Program-made: the position numbers and the translations under genes
The notes under the pieces: model-generated
Seen by the model: the letters and a program-made list of their open reading frames with translations, nothing else
The model's database searches: none
Told to the model about the DNA's origin: nothing
From: an uncultured Collinsella sp.
Lineage (GTDB): Bacteria; Actinomycetota; Coriobacteriia; Coriobacteriales; Coriobacteriaceae
Direction of reading: 5' to 3'
Length of the DNA stretch: 13,147 nucleotides
NCBI GenBank assembly: GCA_900549555.1
Contig: UROO01000052.1
Location: 1-13,147 of the forward strand
In this document: positions 1 through 5,805 of the stretch, piece after piece
Position numbering within the stretch: position 1 is the stretch's first letter
Layout of the letters: each line of letters starts with the position of its first letter

Positions 1-32
1 CGTCGGCAGCGTCAGATGTGTATAAGAGACAG
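1..32 (+). other. Nextera read-1 transposase adapter (artifact)
   Basis: Bases 14-32 are the Tn5 mosaic end AGATGTGTATAAGAGACAG, preceded by CGTCGGCAGCGTC, the rest of the Illumina Nextera read-1 adapter lacking its first T. This is library DNA and not part of any organism. The genomic insert begins at base 33, so the gene on the minus strand here is cut by the library fragment and not by biology. Confidence 0.98.
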
Positions 33-358
33 GTCATCAGCCAGCCCTGGATAAAGCTGAATGCTGCGGAGCAGAGGTACATGGCCAGCAGGATGAGCAG
101 GATCTTGCCGATGTAGGCAAAGTCGATGCTGCCGATCCCCCGCAGCTTGGCGATCCAGCCGGTGGCAAGGGCCGTGGTGGCCTTGGCCAGAATTTTGGGG
201 CCTGCAATATTGAAGATGGGGGAAAGGATGGCAAAGACCATCACAACGATGAGGGAGAGCTTATACTGGCGCAATGCGCTGAGGAGCTGCCGCAGAGTGC
301 CCTTGAAATCTTTGGCGCGCTCGGCGGTCTGTTTTCCGGGTCTCGGCATATCACTCAT
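33..358 (-). CDS. ABC exporter permease/ATPase subunit, N-terminal fragment
   Basis: Reading from ATG at 358 gives about 108 residues beginning MSDMPRPGKQTAERAKDFKG, then running into the adapter. The Pro/Lys-rich start, the KDFKGTLRQLL stretch, a first membrane segment (about residues 36-56, ending ..SPIFNIAGPKIL) and a second one near IGKILLILLAMYL match the N-terminus of the second subunit of heterodimeric type I (MsbA/LmrA-like) ABC exporters. The ATPase half is missing because the contig ends. The start overlaps the stop of the upstream ABC reading frame by 8 bases (ATGAGTGA), as is usual for these two-gene operons, so both ABC pieces belong together. A second ATG at 349 is possible. The substrate cannot be told. 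It may come from a different organism than the genes to its right. Confidence 0.75.
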
Positions 359-581
359 CCTCCTTTCCGGTGTTCAGGTCTTGCAGGTTGAGCTCCTTCT
401 GGCTCAGCTGGCTCCTGGCGATCTCCTGATATTCAGGGCAGGTGGCCATGAGCTGCGCGTGAGTACCCTTGCCCACCAGCCTGCCGTCATCCAGCACCAG
501 GATCTGATTGGCGTGGAGGACGGTGGAAATGCGCTGTGCCACGATGATCACGGTGGCGTTGTCGGTCTCTTCCTTCAGCTG
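351..581 (-). CDS. ABC exporter ATPase C-terminal fragment, fused in frame to pepD
   Basis: The last 70 or so residues of the open frame 2093-351 are the end of an ABC exporter nucleotide-binding domain. TVIIVAQRISTVL is the H-loop region, LVLDDGRLVGKGTHAQLM is the strand and helix after it, and CPEYQEIARSQL is the usual C-terminal helix. The H-loop histidine is Gln, a common variant in heterodimeric exporters. Walker A, the signature motif, Walker B and all membrane segments are absent, because the frame switches upstream to dipeptidase sequence. The gene starting at 358 overlaps its stop, consistent with a two-subunit exporter operon. The left boundary of this piece is uncertain within 558-581, where both families encode a peptide like QLKEETDN. 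I consider the join an assembly artifact. Confidence 0.8.
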   Translation of the reverse strand, partial: QLKEETDNATVIIVAQRISTVLHANQILVLDDGRLVGKGTHAQLMATCPEYQEIARSQLSQKELNLQDLNTGKEDE

Positions 582-2093
582 ATCGGCCATAGTCTGATTG
601 GCGGCGGCGAGCACCTCCCGCACTTCACCGTTACGCACGGCGGAGACAATGGCATCCGGGTCCATCGGCTCGACATCGCCATCGGCGTTGTCCGCATCGA
701 ATTCCGCCGCGTCGAAGCCCAGGCGGGAAGCCTGCTCGTCGGTGGCTGCGACCATGCGATGCCCCATGGCGCCGGTCTTCTCCTGGTAGCGTTCCACCGC
801 GTTGGCGGTGTCGGCGAAGCTGGCGTCGCACAGGGCCGCGATGATGCGGTTCTCCCAGTAGAAGTTCTCGGAGGTGACGCGCGTGGTGGTGTCTTCGAGG
901 TACTTCGGCGTGGAGTCGACGTTCGGGAAGAACGGCACAAGCGTGTTGAACGGGTTGGAACCGTAGGCAATCCACTGCACGGCACGGTTGACCTGCGGGC
1001 GGTACGGGCGGATCTGCATGACGGACAGCTGGCTCTGACGGTTGATGCCGATCGGACGGAACATGTGGCGCGAATGCTGGTCGCCGAGCTTGCCGTACGG
1101 ATCGTACGGGGTGCCCTGATAGTGGGAGCTCAGCACGTACTTCACGTCTTCGATGGTGATCTTGCGATCAGGCTGGCGAGCCCATGGAATGTCGTCCGCG
1201 GTCGGCTGGTGGTCGGCGTCCTGACCGTCCCACTGCTCGTCGTACGGGTTGAGGAAACGCTGCATGTACCAGGCGCGCGGCGTGTTGTAGACGTGGTCGC
1301 TGTCACTGTGCGAGCCAAAGGCCTCGCGCGGGTTAAAGACCGCGGCGGGACCGTCGCCCTTAACACCCAGCGTCAGGTCCAGATGCCACTCGGCCATCCA
1401 GGAGCGCAGGTCGGCTGAGCACATGTGGTCGGCCTGGGCGCCCTCGGCGTCGTCCAGGTCAAAGCTATCGATACCTAGCTGGTTGGGCATGGTCACATAG
1501 GCGTCATCGGGCACGCGCTTGGCGATCCAGTGGTGGCCGCCGATGGTCTCGAGCCACCAGATCTCGTCAACGTCGCTCAAAGCAATGCCGTTGTTCTCGT
1601 AGGTGCCGTAGCGCTCGAGCAGGTCGCCCAGGATACGCACGCCGTCGCGGGCGGACTTGGCGTACGGCAGCACCAGGGTCACCATGTCCTCCTCACCCAG
1701 ACCGCCGGGCTGCGCCGGAACATAGCCGTCCTCGCCCTCGTTGCCCTTGGCGGGCACGTAGTCCACGAGCGGATCGGCGCCGCGGACGCGCTCGTTGGTG
1801 GTGAGCGTCTCGGTTGCGGACATGCCAACATTGAGCTCGTTGAAGCCGGCCTCGGCCCAAATGCCATGGCCCGGGACAACGTCGGGGACGCTTGTGTAAC
1901 GCATGGGATTGTCGGGCAGCTCAACGGTCAGGTGGCTCAGAACACTCGTGTAGACACGCGGCTGCTCGTCGGGATGCACCACGCGCATGCGCTTGGGCTC
2001 AAACACCCCGTTGGACGAGTCCTCGTTGCGGGCGACAAGCGTCGAGCCGTCGTAACTCGCGTTCTTACCAACCAAAATCGTTGTGCACGGCAT
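558..2093 (-). CDS. pepD: C69 family dipeptidase (PepD-like), C-terminus lost in chimera
   Basis: About 512 residues match the C69 peptidase family, cytoplasmic dipeptidases known from lactobacilli and bifidobacteria. The mature enzyme exposes an N-terminal Cys nucleophile. Here it is Cys3 in MPCTTILVGK, followed by SYDGSTLVARNEDS. Other family landmarks are IWAEAGFNE, MSATETLTTNERV, DVDEIWWLETIGGHHWIAKRV, NPREAFGSHSDSDHVYNTPR and KYVLSSHYQGTPYDPYG. The start at 2093 is preferred over ATG 2099: the Shine-Dalgarno AGGAGG (2105-2100) overlaps the upstream ATG, sits 6 bases before 2093, and puts Cys at position 3. The family normally continues some 15-30 residues past the point where this frame turns into ABC ATPase sequence. 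A hairpin between it and folD suggests its own transcript. The likely role is recycling of dipeptides, with broad specificity. Confidence 0.88.
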
Positions 2094-2099
2094 GCGCAT

Positions 2100-2105
2100 C
2101 CTCCT
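2100..2105 (-). promoter_or_regulatory. Shine-Dalgarno deciding the dipeptidase start
   Basis: AGGAGG lies 6 bases before ATG 2093. The in-frame ATG at 2099 directly abuts it and would leave no room for ribosome binding, so translation should begin at 2093 and give an MPC N-terminus. Confidence 0.8.
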
Positions 2106-2147
2106 TGAGCGAAGAAATCAAACGGCAACAGTGTATCGCTTCGGCGC

Positions 2148-2170
2148 AAAAAGGGCGAAACAGCCGCCCC
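2148..2170 (-). terminator. Rho-independent terminator after folD
   Basis: On the minus strand, GGGCG (2169-2165) pairs with CGCCC (2157-2153) across a 7-base loop and is followed at once by five T (2152-2148). It lies about 25 bases past the folD stop and before the dipeptidase start, so the fchA-folD transcript probably ends here. The stem is short (5 bp plus a G-T pair). Confidence 0.5.
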
Positions 2171-2194
2171 GGCAACCCCTGTGGTCAAAAACGA

Positions 2195-3049
2195 CTATTT
2201 CGATGCGCGCTCCGCCGCCTCGATCACGTGCTTGACGAGAATCGCGGTGGTCACAGCCCCCACGCCGCCCGGCACCGGAGTAATTGCGCCAACGATCGGT
2301 TCCGCAGCATCAAAATCGACGTCCCCGACCAGCTTGCCAGCGGCCTCGTCCCAGTTAATGCCCACATCGATGATCGTCTGGCCCCCGCGAACCGCATCCG
2401 TGCCAATCGTGCGCGCGCGTCCAACGGCCGCAACCACAATATCAGCCGCACGGCACTCGGCAGCCAAGTCGCGCGTATGCGTATGGCACGTCGTCACCGT
2501 GGCATTGCGAGCCGTAAGCATGGCGGCTACGGGACGACCAATCACCAGCGACCGACCAACAACCGCGACCTTGGCCCCATCCAGCTCAACGCCGTAATGG
2601 TCCAGCAATGCCAACACGGCTTCAGCCGTGCAAGGAGCAAAGCCCTCGCCGCGCCCCGAAAGCGTGGTGAGCAGCGAGGCCGGCGTCATGGAGTCGACGT
2701 CCTTGGCGGAATCGAGTGCCGCGGCAACCGCATCCTCGTCAAGCCCAGCGGGCAACGGACGAAACATCAGGCAGCCATGAACAGCGGGGTCGGCATTGAT
2801 GTCTTTAATAGCCGCCAACAGCTCGTCCTGCGAAACATCGGCGGGAAGCAAAAGGCGGCGAGCCTCAATGCCAACCTTCTCGCAGCGCTTGAGGGCGCCG
2901 CGCTCGTAGGACAGGTCGTCCTCGCGCTCGCCCACACGCACGATGGCCAGCGTCGGAACAACGCCGCGCTCGCGCAAAGCCGTGCAGCGAGCGGCGAGCT
3001 CCTCGGTCAAAGCACGGGCGACGGGAGCGCCCTTCAACAGCTCGGCCAT
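2195..3049 (-). CDS. folD: Methylenetetrahydrofolate dehydrogenase, FolD-like, altered cyclohydrolase site
   Basis: The 284-residue protein has the usual FolD length. FolD oxidises 5,10-methylene-THF to 5,10-methenyl-THF with NAD(P) and normally also hydrolyses the product to 10-formyl-THF, in the cytoplasm. Landmarks are RPLPAGLDED and KDVDS in the catalytic half, AVVGRSLVIGRPVAAML in the Rossmann nucleotide site, and the C-terminal ITPVPGGVGAVTTAIL. Compared with the classical YVxSK and QLPLP motifs, Tyr48 and Asp119 are kept. The catalytic Lys position is Ala52 (SYERGALKRC) and the Gln position is Phe96 (LMFRPLP). These substitutions should weaken the cyclohydrolase step. ATG 3049 is chosen because AGGGGG lies just upstream and it follows the fchA stop by 2 bases, implying translational coupling. 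The longer frame to 3244 only reads through fchA. Confidence 0.92.
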   Translation of the reverse strand: MAELLKGAPVARALTEELAARCTALRERGVVPTLAIVRVGEREDDLSYERGALKRCEKVGIEARRLLLPADVSQDELLAAIKDINADPAVHGCLMFRPLPAGLDEDAVAAALDSAKDVDSMTPASLLTTLSGRGEGFAPCTAEAVLALLDHYGVELDGAKVAVVGRSLVIGRPVAAMLTARNATVTTCHTHTRDLAAECRAADIVVAAVGRARTIGTDAVRGGQTIIDVGINWDEAAGKLVGDVDFDAAEPIVGAITPVPGGVGAVTTAILVKHVIEAAERASK

Positions 3050-3051
3050 GG

Positions 3052-3684
3052 CTACCCCCTCTTCCTTGCGGCGTCGGCAGCACGGCGCGCCAGCGCATCG
3101 GCGCGCGGCAGCCACGTATCCAGCAGATCGTCGCACGCTGCCTCGAGTTCCTCGGCGCGCGCCCGGTCTTTCATAGATGTGGTGTTGGCAAAGAGCGTCA
3201 GGCTCGCACCCTGCATGGCGGCGCGGCAGAACACGGCGCCGCACGCCACGTCGGACAGCAGTTGGCGCGAACCTTTGTCTGCCATGTCCTCGAGCAGCGC
3301 CAGCGCGCGCCCACAGGTGTCCATGATCCGATACGGAGGCATGGCCGCCACACGCAACGCGTCCTGAATCGCCACGGGTCGAGCCGGGTCATCACGAGGA
3401 ATACCGTATGCCACAGACACCTGGCCGTACGCACGAACATCCTCGGCAACCAGGCCCACTAGCTCCTGTGCCAACTCGTCTGCCTGGGCAAATGCACGCG
3501 TCAGATCGTCTGCGCGATCGACAAGCGCGGGATTGGTTGCCCCGTAGCGTGCGACCATTCCGCACAGTGAGGCGCCCAGCGCGCCCACAAAGGCGCTCGC
3601 GCTGCCACCGCCGGGAACCGGCTCGCGCGCGGCCAGCGCCTCGGCAAACCCGCGGCAGGTCTTGTCCATCATCTCTTGGCTCAT
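3052..3684 (-). CDS. fchA: Cyclodeaminase/cyclohydrolase family protein (FchA-like)
   Basis: The 210-residue protein has the full length of the FTCD-C/FchA family, all-helical enzymes acting on formimino-THF or methenyl-THF. The hallmark folate-site stretch PVPGGGSASAFVGALGASL is at about residues 22-40. DVACGAVFCRAAMQGASLTLFANT near residues 144-167 is the conserved C-terminal helix segment. No glutamate formiminotransferase domain or neighbour is present, so it more likely acts as methenyl-THF cyclohydrolase in general one-carbon flow than in histidine breakdown. It is first in a two-gene unit with folD, whose start is 2 bases after this stop. The start at 3684 has GAAGG 11 bases upstream. 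Confidence 0.88.
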   Translation of the reverse strand: MSQEMMDKTCRGFAEALAAREPVPGGGSASAFVGALGASLCGMVARYGATNPALVDRADDLTRAFAQADELAQELVGLVAEDVRAYGQVSVAYGIPRDDPARPVAIQDALRVAAMPPYRIMDTCGRALALLEDMADKGSRQLLSDVACGAVFCRAAMQGASLTLFANTTSMKDRARAEELEAACDDLLDTWLPRADALARRAADAARKRG

Positions 3685-4061
3685 ACGTATGCACCTTCAA
3701 GTCATATAGATCAGTCGGGCGGCAACCGCCGACCAACCGCATCAACCACGTAATGATGCTAAGTCTAGCCCATAAGCACATGAGCGTCAGCACACCTGGC
3801 CATCGCGGATTTCTATGACGAACGATAGGCGTCGGCGCCGCAAACATGGGACACATGGCCCACCTTTCGAGACTCCCGAACGGCACAAACTGGGGCATAT
3901 CTATAAGTAAGGGACCCGTTGGGGCACGGCCGAGCAACGGCCATAAGCGATGAACGGAGGCATAAGCCGCACAGTACACAGAGATATCCGCCGCAAACGG
4001 AAACAACGCCCTGACGCCCCGCGGCACCGCGATGTCACCAAGAGACAAGGAGGACGCCACC
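3685..4061. other. Intergenic region between divergent fchA and lipoprotein 1
   Basis: This stretch of 377 bases holds no gene I can support. It must contain the promoters of fchA (leftward) and of the first lipoprotein (rightward). Visible elements are the 19-bp element at 3846-3864, a possible -10 box TATAAG at 3902-3907 with no clear -35, and a small hairpin GGCCG/CGGCC at 3928-3942. If that -10 is real, the 5' leader would be about 150 bases. The lipoprotein ribosome site AAGGAGG is at 4047-4053. Confidence 0.5.
3846..3864 (+). repeat. 19-bp dyad-like element, copy 1
   Basis: ATGGGACACATGGCCCACC is repeated exactly at 4816-4834, in each case upstream of a paralogous lipoprotein gene. Its core has dyad form TGGG-n-CA-nn-TG-n-CCCA, with 12 of 16 positions symmetric, which is typical of a dimeric repressor or activator site. 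This copy lies 197 bases before the lipoprotein 1 start. Confidence 0.6.
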
Positions 4062-4664
4062 ATGAAGAAAAAGACCCTATCGATCCTTTCCCTTTGCATC
4101 GCCCTCTTTGCCGCGCTCGCCCTCGTGGGCTGCGGCGGGAACGCATCGGGCGGAGGCAGCAGCGCCGCCAAGGGCGAGAGCAAGGAAAAGGCCCCCGTCG
4201 CCAAGAAGACCGACTTTATCTGGTTTAAGGTCGAAATGCCCGAGGGCGTTGGCGTAAGCGACTCGGCAGGCAAGAACGCCGACAGGGTCCAGCTCACCTT
4301 CCCCGAAGACGAGAACAGTTCGGCCGATCGCTTTATCCCCGTTTGGAAAAAAGCGCTGACGGCAGAGGAATCCCACGCCGACCAGGCAGAAAAGAAAGGT
4401 GAGACGTTCCAGTGGAAGGATGGCGGGTCCGTCGAGTATAACGGCAGGACGTGGCTCGTCGGAACGTACGAGGACAACAGTGGCATCACAACCCTCCTCT
4501 TTACCGACGTTGAGCCGGGAAGCATCTATGTCCTTATCTCGAACTTCGACCTGCACAAGAAAGAAGCCGAGGCGCTCCTCAACTCCATCGAATTCCCCGA
4601 TGACATGGCAGAGGCAGTTTCCGAGGCGCGCGAAGTCGAGATTTCGAGCATCGAGATCAAGTAA
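4062..4664 (+). CDS. Lipoprotein of unknown function, paralog 1
   Basis: The 200-residue protein starts with a bacterial lipoprotein signal: MKKK, a hydrophobic core, and the lipobox LVGC with Cys24 as the predicted lipidated residue. A flexible Gly/Ser/Ala/Lys linker (about 25-45) follows, then a compact domain containing TDFIWFKVEMPEGV, ADRFIPVW, YNGRTWLVGTY and SIYVLISNFD. The mature domain is presumably outside the membrane. I do not recognise a named family. The protein next downstream (4907-5500) is a clear paralog with the same layout. ATG 4062 is chosen over 4032 because AAGGAGG is 8 bases upstream and the signal peptide begins there. The gene ends in its own strong terminator, so it is probably transcribed alone. 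A role in binding a ligand or envelope component is possible but not shown. Confidence 0.9.
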   Translation: MKKKTLSILSLCIALFAALALVGCGGNASGGGSSAAKGESKEKAPVAKKTDFIWFKVEMPEGVGVSDSAGKNADRVQLTFPEDENSSADRFIPVWKKALTAEESHADQAEKKGETFQWKDGGSVEYNGRTWLVGTYEDNSGITTLLFTDVEPGSIYVLISNFDLHKKEAEALLNSIEFPDDMAEAVSEAREVEISSIEIK

Positions 4665-4734
4665 CGGGACACCCGCACGCGCCTACGCGCACCTGCGCAC
4701 ATGCGCCCCATTAAAGCAACGGGCACCCAACCCC

Positions 4735-4769
4735 GGGGAGGGCCGACAGCATCGGCCCTCCCCTCTTTT
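4735..4769 (+). terminator. Rho-independent terminator of lipoprotein 1
   Basis: A perfect 12-bp stem, GGGGAGGGCCGA (4735-4746) with TCGGCCCTCCCC (4752-4763), has a 5-base loop and is followed by TCTTTT. It lies 70 bases after the stop codon. Confidence 0.92.
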
Positions 4770-4815
4770 GGACCCGCGCATATTGCCACTTAACGGTGCA
4801 AATCGGGCCCTCAGA

Positions 4816-4834
4816 ATGGGACACATGGCCCACC
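4816..4834 (+). repeat. 19-bp dyad-like element, copy 2
   Basis: This is an exact copy of 3846-3864, 72 bases before the start of lipoprotein 2 and downstream of the lipoprotein 1 terminator. A possible -10 box TACAGT follows at 4854-4859. The distance from the element to the candidate -10 differs from copy 1 (about 20 against 38 bases), so the promoter guesses are weak while the repeat itself is certain. Confidence 0.6.
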
Positions 4835-4906
4835 CTTACGAGCCGCTCGCGCGTACAGTAAAGGCAGGTAATCCATGGACGGTTACAGATCGAGGAGGAC
4901 ACGACC

Positions 4907-5500
4907 ATGAAAAAGAAGGCCTTTGCGATTCTCACCCTCTGCATCAGTCTCTTTGCCGCAGTTGCCCTGGTGGGCTGCGGTGGCAGCGGCGGCGCTTCCG
5001 GCAGTGGCGGTGGCGGCGGCGCGGAAAAGCCAGCCGTGGATATGAGGACCGACTTCATTTGGTTTAAGGTCGAGGTCCCCGAGGGCGTCGAGATCACCGA
5101 CGTCGCAGGCGACACGGCCGATAGGGCCCAGTTTAAGTTCACCGAGAGCGAGCACGCCAGCGATCGCTTCATCCCCGTCTTCGACTCTGACAAGAACGCC
5201 GACGAGCTGTTCGACTACGAGGCCAAGTGGAAGACCGACTTTGAGTGGACCGAGAATGATCCCGTCAAGTACAACGGCAAGTCCTGGCGTAACGCTTCCT
5301 ACACGCACACTGGCGGCGTGACGACCGAGTACTTCACCGACGTTGACGGCGGCAGCGTGTACGTGCGCATCGACAACGTCGAAGAGCACAAGGATGCCGT
5401 CGAAACCATGATGAAGTCTCTGGAATTTGCCGATGACATCGCCAAGGCCAAGACCGAGGCCATGGATGTTAAGCTCGACGATATCGAGATTAAGCGCTAA
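4907..5500 (+). CDS. Lipoprotein of unknown function, paralog 2
   Basis: The 197-residue lipoprotein has signal MKKKAFAILTLCISLFAAV and lipobox LVGC (Cys24), then a Gly/Ser-rich linker and the same domain as its upstream neighbour: TDFIWFKVEVPEGV, ASDRFIPVF, YNGKSWRNASY and a closing IEIKR. The two proteins align along their whole length with nearly identical signal peptides and motif order, so they arose by tandem duplication. The N-terminal halves are most conserved, while the middle (EHASD..DSDKNADELFDYEAKW) has diverged and is strongly acidic. The ribosome site GAGGAGGA lies 7 bases before ATG 4907. Each paralog has its own upstream 19-bp element and own terminator, so they look like separately regulated single-gene units. 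The function is unknown. Confidence 0.9.
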   Translation: MKKKAFAILTLCISLFAAVALVGCGGSGGASGSGGGGGAEKPAVDMRTDFIWFKVEVPEGVEITDVAGDTADRAQFKFTESEHASDRFIPVFDSDKNADELFDYEAKWKTDFEWTENDPVKYNGKSWRNASYTHTGGVTTEYFTDVDGGSVYVRIDNVEEHKDAVETMMKSLEFADDIAKAKTEAMDVKLDDIEIKR

Positions 5501-5570
5501 GCGACTCGCGAGCGCAACGAAAAACACGAGCGCAGTGCCAACAAGCGGCGGTGCCCCAGCGCTTCGTACT

Positions 5571-5604
5571 AAGGGAGGGCCGGTAAACCGACCCTCCTTT
5601 TCTT
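5571..5604 (+). terminator. Rho-independent terminator of lipoprotein 2
   Basis: GGAGGGCCGG (5574-5583) pairs with CCGACCCTCC (5588-5597) across the loop TAAA, with one C/A mismatch, extended by a G-T and two A-T pairs. It is followed by TTTTCTT. Confidence 0.85.
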
Positions 5605-5805
5605 ATGCCGGTAGCCGACGAACGCAGGATGCCGGACGCCGGAACCACCCCAAATGTGGCAACGGTACGAAAACGGCAAGCACCCCAACACGTCCACCCG
5701 CCGATTTATAGCGCCGCGCACACAATTTAAGCCGACACCTTTAAACATCCGGGCAGTATAGTGACCAAAATGAGTGCATAACCGCACCCTGCGAATGGAG
5801 GAGTT
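5605..5805 (+). promoter_or_regulatory. Leader and probable promoter of the phospholipase gene
   Basis: No gene is visible here. A good -10 box TATAGT lies at 5757-5762. The best -35 candidate is CCGACA at 5732-5737 with a long 19-base spacer, so the promoter call is tentative. The ribosome site GGAGGAG is at 5797-5803, just before ATG 5806. Confidence 0.35.

Noticed and set aside
126..1418. Long plus-strand frame of 430 codons
   Set aside because: It is antisense to the ABC fragments and the dipeptidase, has His/Val/Gly-rich composition without any domain, and lacks a ribosome site. It is a shadow of GC-rich coding DNA.
351..2093. A natural dipeptidase-ABC fusion protein
   Set aside because: The ABC part lacks every ATP-binding motif, and the split falls at a peptide both families can encode. 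The contig has other artifacts at both ends, so misassembly is far more likely than a new fusion.
1892..3367. Plus-strand frame of 491 codons
   Set aside because: It runs antisense through the dipeptidase start, folD and fchA, whose protein motifs are clear. Its composition is Arg/Ser/Ala-rich with no recognisable domain.
4032..4061. Earlier start for lipoprotein 1 (MSPRDKEDAT..)
   Set aside because: It would place the ribosome site AAGGAGG inside the gene and put charged residues before the lipoprotein signal.
3392..4525. Minus-strand frame of 377 codons
   Set aside because: It overlaps fchA and lipoprotein 1 in the wrong frames and crosses the divergent promoter region. It has no family motif.
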